Assembly (NCBI GenBank): GCA_023666665.1
Contig: JAMPBN010000003.1
Coordinates: 1-64,000, forward strand
Length of the DNA: 64,000 nucleotides
Direction of reading: 5' to 3'
Source: Prevotella sp.
GTDB lineage: Bacteria > Bacteroidota > Bacteroidia > Bacteroidales > Muribaculaceae
Shown: one piece after another, positions 24,417-33,609 of the stretch
Numbering within the stretch: the stretch's first letter is position 1
How the letters are laid out: every line of letters starts with the position of its first letter
Notes under the pieces: model-generated
What the model was told of the DNA's origin: nothing
The model's input: only the letters and a program-made list of their open reading frames with translations
Databases searched by the model: none
Position numbers and translations under genes: made by a program

Positions 24417-26667
24417 ACCGCGCGAACTTCAAGAGCAACGTGCGTCGGCCGGAGTTGTCAAACTCCACTATGATGCGCGTGTCGGGCATGGAGGTGTCAA
24501 CTTCGACCACCGTTCCTTGCCCGAATTTATTATGCTCAATCCTGGCTCCGACTTCGGGAGTGGAAAGTGGGGAGTGGGAAGTGGTGGAGTGGGAAGTGGT
24601 GGAGTGGCGAAGTGGCGGAGTGGCGAAGTGGCGAAGTGGAGCGGCACCCCACTTCCCGCTGCCCACTTCCCACTGCCCACTTCCGGAAGCAGCTGCGCTG
24701 CTGATAAACTCCGCCGATATGTCGCTGAGAAAGCGGCTCTTCTGCGGAAAGACGGTCTGGCCGTTGCGGAAGCGCGTGGTGGCATATGACAGCATACAGA
24801 AACGCTTGGCGCGGGTTATGGCAACGTAAAGCAGGCGGCGCTCCTCCTCAATTTCGCGGAGCGAACCCATCGACATCCCCGAGGGGAACAGCTCCTCCTC
24901 CACACCGACTACGAACACGTTGTTAAACTCCAGGCCTTTGGCGGCGTGGGCAGTCATCAGCGTTACGCGCTCTTCGGCCTGCATATCGTCGTCTTTCTGA
25001 TCCTGATCGGTGGCCAATGCGGCCATTCCCATAAAGTCGGAAAGGGTGATGTCGGGGTTGCCCTCCTCGAGGCGCTCCTCAACAAACTCGCGCACGGCGC
25101 TGACCAATTCCTCAAGGTTCTCGCGGCGTGCCACGGTTTCAGGCGCGTGGTCGGTAAGATATTGGGCCATAAGTCCCGAGCGGCCAATAATCTGCTCGGC
25201 GACCTCAAAGGCCGACATTCCGCGCAGGTTGAGCTGCACAAAGCTCTCAATCAGCTGACGGAACGCGTCGAGCTTCTTGAGCGCAGCGGCCCCCAATCCC
25301 GCCGGGTAGGTCTGCGGGTCGGCAATAACGCTCCAGATGCTCACCCCGCCGTCGAGGGCGGCACGGCTGAGGCGTTGCACGGTGGTTTGGCCGATGCCGC
25401 GAGTAGGAGTGTTAATAATGCGGCGAAGGGCCTCGTCATCGTCAACGTTAAGGCTCAGGCGGAAGTATGCCAGGGCATCCTTGACCTCCTGGCGCTGATA
25501 GAACGACAGGCCGCCATATATGCGGTAGGGGATGTTGCGCTTGCGCAGGGATTCCTCAAGCACGCGGCTCTGGGCGTTGGTGCGGTAGAGTATGGCGTAG
25601 TCCTCGTATGAGTCGTGAGCCTCAGCCTTGAGTGCGGCAATGCGGTTGGCTACGAGATAGCCCTCTTCAAAGTCGCTGTAGGCCTTGGCGAGTTCTATTT
25701 TTTGTCCGACCTCGTTGCGCGAGAACACGTTCTTTTTAATCTGCTCGGTATTCTTGGCAATCAGCGAGTTGGCCGCATTGGTGATGGTTTGTGTGGAGCG
25801 ATAGTTCTGCTCGAGCTTGAAGGTTTGCAGCGTTGGATAGGTGCGCCGCAGCTGCAGGATGTTGTCAATGTTGGCGCCACGGAAGGAGTAGATGCTCTGC
25901 GCATCGTCGCCAACCACGCAGAGGTTGCCCTGCTGGCGAGTGAGCATCGTGACGATGAGATGCTGCGCAAAGTTGGTGTCCTGATACTCGTCGACAAGCA
26001 CGTAGCGAAAAAACTCCTGATAGTGGTGGAGAATGTCGGGGTTGTCGCGAAACAGGACGTTTGTGAAGTAGAGCAGGTCGTCAAAGTCCATTGCGTTGCT
26101 GACGAAGCAGCGTCGGCAGTATGTTTCGTAGATTTGATAGAGCATGGGGCGTCGGGCGCGCTTGTCGGCGTCGATAATGTCGCGCGACGACTTGTATTGC
26201 GCCGGTGAAATCAGCGCGTTTTTAGCCCCGGAAATTGCGCCGAGCACCGTTGAGGGGCGATAAATCTTGTCGTCGAGGTCCATTTCCTTGATTATGGACT
26301 TGACGAGGGCCTTGGAGTCGGCGCTGTCGTAGATGCTGAAGCCGGGTTTGAACCCCAGGCGGTCAACGTGGGTGCTGAGAATGCGGCGGAATATGGAGTG
26401 AAACGTGCCCATCCACAGGCGCGAGGCCGTCTTGGGGCCGACCATAGCCTGAATGCGCTGGCGCATTTCGTTGGCAGCCTTGTTGGTGAACGTCAGTGCC
26501 ATGATGCGCCAGGGTTCCATTCCTTTATCAACGAGCAGGTGGAGAATCTTATACGTGAGTACGCGGGTTTTGCCCGACCCGGCTCCGGCAATTACCAGTT
26601 CCGGGCCCGCGTCGTAGGTCACCGCCGCACGTTGTGCGTCGTTTAAGTCGTTGAGGTAGTTGTCCAT
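24403..26667 (-). CDS. UvrD/PcrA-type superfamily I DNA helicase
   Basis: 754 residues. SF1A helicase motifs are in order: LNDAQRAAV (Q motif), GAGSGKTRVLT (Walker A), a TFTNKAANEM motif, VDEYQDTN (Walker B), GDDAQSIYSFRGA (motif III), QNYRS, TAHAAKGLEFNNVF and the final YVAITRAK. It unwinds DNA 3' to 5' in repair and in clearing of recombination intermediates. Near residue 655 a low-complexity G/S/W/T/H-rich insert interrupts the linker before the C-terminal Tudor-like patch; it is encoded by 7-8 bp repeats (24556-24685). The insert is not part of the family core. Confidence 0.93.
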   Translation of the reverse strand: MDNYLNDLNDAQRAAVTYDAGPELVIAGAGSGKTRVLTYKILHLLVDKGMEPWRIMALTFTNKAANEMRQRIQAMVGPKTASRLWMGTFHSIFRRILSTHVDRLGFKPGFSIYDSADSKALVKSIIKEMDLDDKIYRPSTVLGAISGAKNALISPAQYKSSRDIIDADKRARRPMLYQIYETYCRRCFVSNAMDFDDLLYFTNVLFRDNPDILHHYQEFFRYVLVDEYQDTNFAQHLIVTMLTRQQGNLCVVGDDAQSIYSFRGANIDNILQLRRTYPTLQTFKLEQNYRSTQTITNAANSLIAKNTEQIKKNVFSRNEVGQKIELAKAYSDFEEGYLVANRIAALKAEAHDSYEDYAILYRTNAQSRVLEESLRKRNIPYRIYGGLSFYQRQEVKDALAYFRLSLNVDDDEALRRIINTPTRGIGQTTVQRLSRAALDGGVSIWSVIADPQTYPAGLGAAALKKLDAFRQLIESFVQLNLRGMSAFEVAEQIIGRSGLMAQYLTDHAPETVARRENLEELVSAVREFVEERLEEGNPDITLSDFMGMAALATDQDQKDDDMQAEERVTLMTAHAAKGLEFNNVFVVGVEEELFPSGMSMGSLREIEEERRLLYVAITRAKRFCMLSYATTRFRNGQTVFPQKSRFLSDISAEFISSAAASGSGQWEVGSGKWGAAPLRHFATPPLRHSTTSHSTTSHSPLSTPEVGARIEHNKFGQGTVVEVDTSMPDTRIIVEFDNSGRRTLLLKFARFTLI
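24556..24685. repeat. heptamer/octamer tandem repeat tract inside the helicase gene
   Basis: About eleven 7-8 bp units of the form nnAGTGG (plus strand) run from 24556 to about 24639, followed after a short break by complementary units CCCACTT, CCCACTG, CCCACTT up to 24685. The two halves could pair as a long hairpin. The tract stays in frame in the helicase coding strand. Confidence 0.8.
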
Positions 26668-26671
26668 AACT

Positions 26672-27463
26672 TTAATTGTCGAGGTGGGTCAGGCGGCGTT
26701 CGAGTTCTGCGGTGCTGATGTGGGTGGAGAGCACGCCGTCTTGCGCAATGCTGATGCCGCCGGTTTCTTCGCTCACCACTATGGCAATGGCATCGGTGGC
26801 TTGGGCAATGCCCAGGGCTGAACGGTGGCGCAGGCCAAGGGAGCGGGGAATGGAGCTGTCATGGCTCACGGGGAGGATGCACCCGGCGGCAACGATGCGG
26901 TCGTTGGAGATGATGGTAGCGCCGTCGTGGAGCGGAGAGTTCTTGAAGAAGATGTTTTCGAGCAGGCGGGCGTTGAGCTTGGCATCAATGATGTCGCCGG
27001 TCTGCTCATAGACGGTGAGCGAAATGTTGCGCTCAATGACAATTAGCGCTCCGGTGCGCGAGCGCGCCATGTTCATGCAGGCGTAAACGATGGGCATAAC
27101 GCGGCGGTGGGCCATCTCCATCTCTTCGGTGTCGGCATTTTCCCCTTCGAGCTTGCGCTTGAAGAAGCGCCTCAGTCCCCGCCAGCGCTGATTGGAACCG
27201 ATTTCTTCGAGAAAGCGCCTGATTTGCTCCTGAAAAAGTATCACCAGCACGAGCAGACCGATGCTCATGAAACTGTCTAAAATCTTTCCGGTAAGGCGCA
27301 TGCCGAGAATCTCGGAAGTGAGCAGCCACACCGCAATCACCGCCATAACGCCGATGAATATGTTTTTTGTACCCGACTGTTTCATAAGCTTGTAGAGCCA
27401 AAAAAGCAGCGCGGCCACAAGCAGAATATCGAGAGCGTCTTTTATGCCGAAGTTTGAAATCAT
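26672..27463 (-). CDS. cdaA: diadenylate cyclase (c-di-AMP synthase)
   Basis: 263 residues. Three N-terminal membrane segments (about 8-25, 35-52 and 60-78) precede a DisA_N cyclase domain with the DGATII and LRHRSALG motifs that bind ATP and metal, plus the SEETGGISIA end. It makes cyclic di-AMP from two ATP; in related bacteria that controls potassium, turgor and wall homeostasis. A -7 box ends 4 bases before the ATG, so the mRNA is probably leaderless. The helicase gene starts 4 bases downstream of its stop, so the two are likely co-transcribed. Confidence 0.95.
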   Translation of the reverse strand: MISNFGIKDALDILLVAALLFWLYKLMKQSGTKNIFIGVMAVIAVWLLTSEILGMRLTGKILDSFMSIGLLVLVILFQEQIRRFLEEIGSNQRWRGLRRFFKRKLEGENADTEEMEMAHRRVMPIVYACMNMARSRTGALIVIERNISLTVYEQTGDIIDAKLNARLLENIFFKNSPLHDGATIISNDRIVAAGCILPVSHDSSIPRSLGLRHRSALGIAQATDAIAIVVSEETGGISIAQDGVLSTHISTAELERRLTHLDN

Positions 27464-27467
27464 ACGC

Positions 27468-27475
27468 CAAAGTTA
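27468..27475 (-). promoter_or_regulatory. cdaA promoter -7 box, adjacent to the start codon
   Basis: CAAAGTTA on the plus strand gives TAACTTTG on the minus strand, separated from the ATG by 4 bases. Transcription would begin at or next to the A of the ATG. Confidence 0.65.
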
Positions 27476-27507
27476 CGAAATAATTAGGAAATCAACGGTT
27501 TTTGGCG

Positions 27508-27515
27508 TACATTTG
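27508..27515 (+). promoter_or_regulatory. promoter -7 box for the sensor kinase gene
   Basis: TACATTTG, matching TAnnTTTG, 27 bases before the ATG at 27543 and divergent from the cdaA promoter. Confidence 0.5.
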
Positions 27516-27542
27516 TGGCAACTTTTTTGACTTTTCATTATC

Positions 27543-29660
27543 ATGAATATATTATCACGACTTGCAAGCAGCTTGAAGAGGGGCGTTTTGGCAGCGTCAT
27601 TGATTCTGAGTTGCAATTTTATTGGCAAGGCCGACCAATATACTCAGCCCGACCTGATTGCCGACTCGCTGAGAACGGAGCTTGCCAACGTAACAGACCC
27701 GGCCGACAGTTTGCGCCTGCTGCTCAACATTTTCGACCTTACGCCAAACATTTCGCCGGTACTCCAGGTGCGCCGCATTTATTTCCTCGCCAAGAAGGTC
27801 GGCGACCTCAACCTGCAGTTCGACATGCTGCGCCAGTGGATAAGCCTCGGACTCAAATGGGGCGACAGGGGCATCACCGCCGAGGGTATGAAGGAGCTGA
27901 AAGCGATGCCCGACTGCGAAGACAAGCGCCAAACCGAGGTGTTTATCAACATTGACCTTGCAGCGCTGCATTCTTACAAGTCTGATGCCGAGCGGCTCAA
28001 CTATCTGCGCCAGGTGCTGCGCGAGTGCGCGGATATGAGCGACAACACCGACCCATATGAGCGCGTCACCAAGCATTTCATCTTGATGGTGCTGCTCAAG
28101 CAGGAAACCCACGGCGACCTGCTGAGCAAGTACACGCTGCGCCTGGGCAAGGCTATGGACGTGTTGCCGCCCATTTACCACAGCTATCTGCGCAGCCGCT
28201 ATAACCACGTTGCCTCAACGTTTTTTTGGGAAAACGATGAGTTGCTCAATGGGGTAAAATGCGACCGCAACCTGCTGCTGCAGCTGCGCCGACTCGAAAA
28301 ATTTCACCGCGACGAGCAAGGGCGAATGTATAAGAACTACGACATGCACAAATACAACGCCCTGCGCCGCATTCTCCGCAACTACGAGATTCTCAGCGAA
28401 AAAGAAATCCGCGACTATAATCAGCAGATTCTTGACCTGGTGGCCGCAGACCCGCAGGTTGCCGAAGCGTATAACCGCGATTACTCCTCGCACGTTGCCA
28501 TTATGGACATCACCGGCCGCTATAAGGAGGCAATCCCCAAGCTGCAGCAGCTCGTTGAGCAGGCCGACGGCGCATATGAACTGCGTATGTATCTGCGCTG
28601 GCTGGTGAAGTTTGCCGACTTTGCAGGCAATGAACCGGTGAAGATTGATGCCGAGCGCCGGCTATCCGAACTGCTCGACACTTACATCAACCAGACCAAA
28701 CGCGACGAGCGCAGCCGCGAGCTCAAACTCCTTTATGAGGTCAACGACCTGCGCCGACTCGCCGCCGCCCGGCAGCTTGAGCGCGAGCAGAAGAAAACCT
28801 ACCTGCTCTATGGCTTCGGCGCGGTGATTCTTGCGCTGCTCGTAACCTTTATATTCCTCTACGGAGTGGCTACGCGCCGCCGTAGGAAGTATGAGCATCA
28901 CATCCACGACCTCGAGGAGAAAAAACATAAGCTCACCAAGCGCTATAACGAACTTGAGACCCGCCACTCAGCGCTGCGCAAAAGCGAATCGGAGCGCACG
29001 CAGATGCTCTCATATCTGAGCCACGAAATCACTACTCCCCTCTCGGCCATCATAAATTACTCCAAGCTCATTGCCGAAAACACCGCAGGCGACACCCGCG
29101 ACTACATTCGCCGCTTTGCCTCGATTGTGGAAGTAAACAGCGAGATTCTGCAAGAGGTGGCCAAAGACATCACCGAGATTGAAATCAACGAGGAAAAGAA
29201 AGTTCCCATCACCCATATTCCCACCAACATCAACGCCCTTGCCGAAGTCTCGATTGAGAGCGTGAAGCCTCAGCTCAAGCAAGGGGTAAACGTAGAGCTC
29301 ATTCCCGATGCCGACCACGAAGACGCTACGGCAAACCTCGACCCCAGGCGCGTGCAGATTGTGTTGCTCTCCTGCCTCAACAACATGGCGCAACTCATTG
29401 AGCAAGGCACCCTGACGCTAAGCGCGAGCCTCGACGGCGACGTCTGCACTTTTGCCATAACCTCCCTGGGCAAGGAAATCTCCGAAGAGAAAGCCAAAAA
29501 GGTATTTGCTGCATGGGCCGACTTTGACGACGATGCCAAGGTTGAGGGTCTCGGAGTACCCAACTGCCAGCTGATTCTCAACGCCATACACGCCACACTG
29601 ACCCTTGACAGAAGCTGCACCAACGGCAGCCGCCTGCTCTTCAAAATTCCGGTGGAATAG
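27543..29660 (+). CDS. TPR-containing sensor histidine kinase
   Basis: 705 residues. A signal-like segment (LAASLILSCNFIG) precedes a helical, TPR-like periplasmic region of about 380 residues, one membrane helix (about 418-440), a coiled coil and a HisKA H-box with the phosphoacceptor in LSHEITTPLSAI (about residue 495). The ATPase domain is reduced: an N-box-like LSCLNNMAQL and a GLGVPNC G-box are seen, but no clear DxG motif, so activity may be weak. No response-regulator gene lies next to it. The ligand is unknown. Confidence 0.8.
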   Translation: MNILSRLASSLKRGVLAASLILSCNFIGKADQYTQPDLIADSLRTELANVTDPADSLRLLLNIFDLTPNISPVLQVRRIYFLAKKVGDLNLQFDMLRQWISLGLKWGDRGITAEGMKELKAMPDCEDKRQTEVFINIDLAALHSYKSDAERLNYLRQVLRECADMSDNTDPYERVTKHFILMVLLKQETHGDLLSKYTLRLGKAMDVLPPIYHSYLRSRYNHVASTFFWENDELLNGVKCDRNLLLQLRRLEKFHRDEQGRMYKNYDMHKYNALRRILRNYEILSEKEIRDYNQQILDLVAADPQVAEAYNRDYSSHVAIMDITGRYKEAIPKLQQLVEQADGAYELRMYLRWLVKFADFAGNEPVKIDAERRLSELLDTYINQTKRDERSRELKLLYEVNDLRRLAAARQLEREQKKTYLLYGFGAVILALLVTFIFLYGVATRRRRKYEHHIHDLEEKKHKLTKRYNELETRHSALRKSESERTQMLSYLSHEITTPLSAIINYSKLIAENTAGDTRDYIRRFASIVEVNSEILQEVAKDITEIEINEEKKVPITHIPTNINALAEVSIESVKPQLKQGVNVELIPDADHEDATANLDPRRVQIVLLSCLNNMAQLIEQGTLTLSASLDGDVCTFAITSLGKEISEEKAKKVFAAWADFDDDAKVEGLGVPNCQLILNAIHATLTLDRSCTNGSRLLFKIPVE

Positions 29661-29663
29661 TGA

Positions 29664-29751
29664 CGGAGTGGCAGAGTGGCAGAGTGGCGGAGTGGCAGAG
29701 TGGCAGAGTGGCAGAGTGAATTACTAATTACTAATTACTAATTGCTAATTG
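29664..29751 (+). repeat. octamer then heptamer tandem repeats before mtnN
   Basis: Seven 8-bp units (CAGAGTGG, with CGGAGTGG variants) at 29664-29719, followed at once by 7-bp units ATTACTA x3, ATTGCTA and a partial ATTG ending directly at the mtnN ATG (29752). The array fills the whole gap between the kinase stop and mtnN and so contains its ribosome-binding region. Confidence 0.88.
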
Positions 29752-30432
29752 ATGACAATCGGAATCATAGTGGCGATGGAAAAGGAGCTGGCGCTCCTGC
29801 TACCGCTGATTGAAAATAGAGAAGAACGCACGGCCGACGGCTTCACCATGCACTATGGCAACATCGGCCCCAACCACGTCTGCGCAATGACCTGCGGCAT
29901 AGGCAAAGTGAATGCCGCGCTGGGCACTCTCGCAATGATACACGAAGCGCACCCCGACCTCATCATCAACACCGGAGTGGCCGGAGGCACAGGAGTCGTC
30001 CGCGTGCTCGACGTTGCCGTGGCCACCGCCGTGGGCTATCACGACGTATATTGCGGCCCCGACTGCTCCTATGGCCGCGTGCTTGGCTGCCCGGCGGTCT
30101 TCACCCCCGACGAGCAACTCGTTGGCCGCCTTGCCGCCGGAAACTACCCCAACGTGAAGTTCGGCACCATAGCGTCGGGCGACATTTTCGTTGACTCGCG
30201 CTCTACGGTAGACAAGGTTCTGGGCCTCTATCCCGATGCCGTGGGCGTTGACATGGAGAGCGGAGCCATTGCCCAGACCTGCTGGCGCTTTGGCGTACCC
30301 TTTGTGATTATCCGCGTGATTTCCGACACTCCCGGCGAGGTTTCTGACAACACCGCGCAATACTTCTCATTCTGGGACGAAGCTCCCCGCGAAACCTTTG
30401 CCATCGTTAAGCAGCTGATTTCCGAGTTATGA
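29752..30432 (+). CDS. mtnN: 5'-methylthioadenosine/S-adenosylhomocysteine nucleosidase
   Basis: 226 residues from ATG 29752; a TTG three bases earlier is part of the repeat array and is rejected. Removes adenine from methylthioadenosine and S-adenosylhomocysteine. Family signatures: GIIVAMEKELALLL, the TCGIGKVNAA loop, NTGVAGG, VDMESGAIAQ (substrate-binding Met-Glu) and ISDTPGE with the catalytic Asp. The product S-ribosylhomocysteine is the substrate of the next gene, luxS, whose start overlaps the stop by ATGA. Confidence 0.96.
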   Translation: MTIGIIVAMEKELALLLPLIENREERTADGFTMHYGNIGPNHVCAMTCGIGKVNAALGTLAMIHEAHPDLIINTGVAGGTGVVRVLDVAVATAVGYHDVYCGPDCSYGRVLGCPAVFTPDEQLVGRLAAGNYPNVKFGTIASGDIFVDSRSTVDKVLGLYPDAVGVDMESGAIAQTCWRFGVPFVIIRVISDTPGEVSDNTAQYFSFWDEAPRETFAIVKQLISEL

Positions 30433-30914
30433 AAAAAATCCCCTCTTTTACCATTGACCACCTGCGCTTGAAGCGGGGAATCTTCGTGAGCCGACGCGAC
30501 ACCACTCCCTCGGGCGACGTGCTCACCACCTTCGACATCCGCCTGACCGAGCCCAACCGCCAACCCGCCGCCAACCCCAAGACGCTCCACACCATAGAAC
30601 ACCTTGCGGCCACCTACCTGCGCAACGACCCGCAGTGGCAGAGCCGCGTGGTTTACTGGGGGCCGATGGGATGCTGCACCGGCTCCTATCTCATTTTGCA
30701 GGGCGAACTCGAGCCGCAAGACATTCTGCCGCTGATGCGCCTACTGTTTGAGTTTATTGCCGACTTCAACGGCGAAATTCCCGGAGCCACGCCCCGCGAC
30801 TGCGGCAACTACACCTTCAACGACCTGCCCGCCGCCCGCGCCCTTGCCCGCCAATACCTCACCGAGGTTCTCGCCGCTCCCGCCGCAGACAACCTCACCT
30901 ACCCTGCCGAATGA
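30429..30914 (+). CDS. luxS: S-ribosylhomocysteine lyase
   Basis: 161 residues. Splits S-ribosylhomocysteine into homocysteine and DPD, the precursor of autoinducer-2. The metal site is intact: HTIEHL (two His) and the GCCTGSY segment with the catalytic Cys, as is the RDCGNY segment. mtnN-luxS together form the complete two-step detoxification route from SAH. It overlaps both neighbours by ATGA junctions. Confidence 0.97.
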   Translation: MKKIPSFTIDHLRLKRGIFVSRRDTTPSGDVLTTFDIRLTEPNRQPAANPKTLHTIEHLAATYLRNDPQWQSRVVYWGPMGCCTGSYLILQGELEPQDILPLMRLLFEFIADFNGEIPGATPRDCGNYTFNDLPAARALARQYLTEVLAAPAADNLTYPAE

Positions 30915-31810
30915 ACAAGCAACTGGCGGGATTTGACGCTTATTTGCGGCTGGAGGCAGGGAGCGCCGACAACTCGCGCCAGGCTTACGTGCGCGATGCC
31001 GGCCGCCTGCTCGACTTTCTCGAAGCCGAGGGGATGACACCCGAAGATGTCACAGTTGACACCCTCCACTCCTTTATGGTATCGCTGATGGAGTTGGGAC
31101 TCTCGCCGCGGTCCATGCGGCGAATGCTCTCGGGCACCCGCGCCTTCTTCAAATACATGGTTGTGGAAAACAAAGTCGCATCAAACCCCGCGCTGCTCAT
31201 TGAGCCGCCCCAAATAGGGCTACACCTGCCATCGGTGCTTTCAGTTGAGGAAATCGACGCTATGATAGCCGCCATCGACAGCCAAAGCCGCGAAGCCATA
31301 CGCGACCGCGCCCTCATAGAGACGCTCTACGGCTGCGGGTTGCGCGTTTCAGAGCTTATAAATCTGCAAGTTGGCAAGCTGAACCTTGCCGACGGCTACC
31401 TCAGCGTAATCGGCAAGGGGAGCAAAGAGCGCCTCGTGCCGCTGGGTCAGGTCACCGCCGATGCCCTGAGCGACTGGCTTGCTCAGCGCGCCGAAGGCAA
31501 AATCTGCCCCGGCGAGGAAAACTACGTGTTTTTGGCCCCCCGCACCGGGCGGCGCATCACCCGCATGCGCGTGTTCGACATTGTTCGTCGCCTCGCCGCC
31601 CGGGCCGGCATCAGCCGCGATGTCTCCCCCCACACCCTGCGCCACAGCTTCGCCTCCCACCTGCTCGAAGGCGGCGCAAACCTCCGCGCCATTCAGCAGA
31701 TGCTCGGCCACGAAAGCATCTCCACCACTCAAATCTACCTCCACCTCGACCCCACCCTCCTCCGCTCCCAAATCCTCCTCTACCACCCCCGCAACCACTT
31801 CAGCGGATAA
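30911..31810 (+). CDS. xerD: XerD-type tyrosine recombinase
   Basis: 299 residues, standard length for Xer proteins. An N-terminal SAM-like core-binding domain (about 1-90) and a catalytic domain with R in YGCGLRVSE, K in GKGSKER, H-x-x-R in HTLRHSFA, LLEGGANLRAIQQMLGH and Tyr in QIYLH. It resolves chromosome dimers at dif with a XerC partner that is not in this window. It is translationally coupled to luxS. Its stop is one base from the end of the convergent acyltransferase gene. Confidence 0.93.
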   Translation: MNKQLAGFDAYLRLEAGSADNSRQAYVRDAGRLLDFLEAEGMTPEDVTVDTLHSFMVSLMELGLSPRSMRRMLSGTRAFFKYMVVENKVASNPALLIEPPQIGLHLPSVLSVEEIDAMIAAIDSQSREAIRDRALIETLYGCGLRVSELINLQVGKLNLADGYLSVIGKGSKERLVPLGQVTADALSDWLAQRAEGKICPGEENYVFLAPRTGRRITRMRVFDIVRRLAARAGISRDVSPHTLRHSFASHLLEGGANLRAIQQMLGHESISTTQIYLHLDPTLLRSQILLYHPRNHFSG

Positions 31811-31811
31811 T

Positions 31812-32789
31812 CTACACCTTCACCTGTTTGCCCAACAATAAAAAGGCAGCAAATTTGTTTTTCATAAGCACTTTGACTAAAATAACACAAACTAGAATCA
31901 CTGACAATGAAATAGCTGGCGTGTAAACAAAATTGAAAAAATAAAAGTTCGTACCATCCATATTTATATATGGCGGAAGTAATATTTCAACAAAAATTGT
32001 TTGTAATATATAAATACCCATTGTGTATTTACCATATATAGATGCAAGAAGACCTATTTTCGTAGATAGAATTGATTTTTTTAGGCTTTCAAAAAGTGAA
32101 ATAAAAAAAGTCGTTCCAATAACCCCGATTATTATTCTATATAATCTATAATATAGTTTTAAAACTATACCGGCATTTTCATGTTTCCAATTCGTGGAAT
32201 CCCAATTAAATTGCAATATAACGAAAATGATACCGGAAACAACACAAACTAACTTGCTCCAAGATTTAAAATCATTATAACCTTTATGTAAGATCACACC
32301 AAAGATAAATGATGGGAACATTATGCAAAGTGAATACAACGAAATAGCCTGCGATAAGAACATACAGGAAATCAAATAAAAGATTTTACATCGTTGGCTG
32401 TTGATTTTAAAAGATATTGAGTAAATGACACAGCAAAAAAATGCGCTTTTTAAGAACCAAAGATTTTTTGTTAGCAGTCCGAATAATATGTGGAAAGATA
32501 ATTCTCTAATGAAAATCACCCACATTATTGTTCCGGCCGTAATGGAGGGTAATATCAGTTGTATGAATTTTTTTTGTATAATTTTATTTAGTGGCAGATT
32601 TGATAATGATGTAGCGAAAAATCCAACCAAAGCCATAAACAAAGGCATATGAAAGGAGTATATAACTCGATATACCAGCTGATTATAGTGTTCCTCAGAT
32701 TGAAAATATTGAATGCAGTGCCCCCATACTACTAAAAAAATAGCGAAAAATTTTAAGACATCGAAGATTGCTATTCTTTTATCTGTCAT
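31812..32789 (-). CDS. acyltransferase 3-family membrane protein
   Basis: 325 residues with about ten membrane segments. The family start is seen: RIAIFDVLKFFAIFLVVWGH with the catalytic-type His, and a SFHMPLFMALVGFF segment. Such proteins add acetyl or other acyl groups to surface polysaccharides. Base composition is far more AT-rich than the flanking xerD and porZ-like genes, so recent transfer is likely. It overlaps the upstream fucosyltransferase-like gene by 4 bases, suggesting one surface-glycan pathway. Confidence 0.85.
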   Translation of the reverse strand: MTDKRIAIFDVLKFFAIFLVVWGHCIQYFQSEEHYNQLVYRVIYSFHMPLFMALVGFFATSLSNLPLNKIIQKKFIQLILPSITAGTIMWVIFIRELSFHILFGLLTKNLWFLKSAFFCCVIYSISFKINSQRCKIFYLISCMFLSQAISLYSLCIMFPSFIFGVILHKGYNDFKSWSKLVCVVSGIIFVILQFNWDSTNWKHENAGIVLKLYYRLYRIIIGVIGTTFFISLFESLKKSILSTKIGLLASIYGKYTMGIYILQTIFVEILLPPYINMDGTNFYFFNFVYTPAISLSVILVCVILVKVLMKNKFAAFLLLGKQVKV

Positions 32790-33607
32790 TTTACTTTGCT
32801 AATGGTCTCAAGAGTAGTATTCCCTAATATTGCGGCTGCCTCCGAAAAACTACTCCAATATGAGCCATAAATCTTTCGGCATTGAGAGAGAATAATGAGT
32901 TCTATCAGAGCTTCTTTTATTCCGTTTTTTGTAGTTCTGATTGCTGATTTGGAAGAACAATTGATGATGTTTTGGCCATATTTATTTACCAACTGCCATT
33001 TAGTGTAATCACAATCCGTAGCAAGATAGAATTTTGTTGAGCTGTCTTTTAACAATTCGTTTTCTATGGTCCTTTCAAAGAGTATCAAGGGGCTTTTCTC
33101 AATGGACAAAGTATTATCTGTTCTTCTTATGTGCAACCCAATCATATTAGAAAAGTCTTTAACTGTTTTTTTGACTAAATCAAGCAGTTCTTCTCTCGGT
33201 TTAAAAAGGGAACGATACAAGTCGGTAGAAAAGTCATAGAATACCAAGCCGCTTTGAATTAGTATCGGACGCTTAGCTTCTTTCCTATTTAGGAAGTAGC
33301 CCTCTATATCGGGGCTATTGTCTATTATTTTGCTAGAGTACCTGTTAATCTGAATAAGTTTTGAAAGAAAAAGATTCTTCTTTCGCGGTTCGTCGAATAA
33401 TAATAGTTGTCTTTTGTTTGATATGTTATTAATGGGTATATTAGGAATCGGCTCAAATAATTCATCAAAAGGACAATATAAATCTGAATTTATGGGCCAA
33501 TCTATTTCTTTTAAATTTAGGTGCATTGAATTGCATAGTGCTATACCGGATGCAATAGCCCTCATCCTGTTAGCAAGTCCGCCTACCGGGTTGATAACAA
33601 CGTCCAT
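32786..33607 (-). CDS. fucosyltransferase-like glycosyltransferase
   Basis: 273 residues. It has an N-terminal GGLANRMRAIASG loop and an IGLHIRRTDN motif, the H-x-R-R-x-D pattern of alpha-1,2/1,6 and O-fucosyltransferases that binds GDP-fucose, plus a YGSYWSSFSEAA segment near the end as in GT11-like enzymes. No signal peptide. AT-rich like its partner acyltransferase gene. GDP-fucose as donor is inferred from the motif and not shown. Confidence 0.7.
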   Translation of the reverse strand: MDVVINPVGGLANRMRAIASGIALCNSMHLNLKEIDWPINSDLYCPFDELFEPIPNIPINNISNKRQLLLFDEPRKKNLFLSKLIQINRYSSKIIDNSPDIEGYFLNRKEAKRPILIQSGLVFYDFSTDLYRSLFKPREELLDLVKKTVKDFSNMIGLHIRRTDNTLSIEKSPLILFERTIENELLKDSSTKFYLATDCDYTKWQLVNKYGQNIINCSSKSAIRTTKNGIKEALIELIILSQCRKIYGSYWSSFSEAAAILGNTTLETISKVK

Positions 33608-33609
33608 TT

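Noticed and set aside
24556-24685. Possible CRISPR-like array
   Set aside because: Units are 7-8 bp with no spacers, inside a helicase coding frame; a tandem repeat, not a CRISPR.
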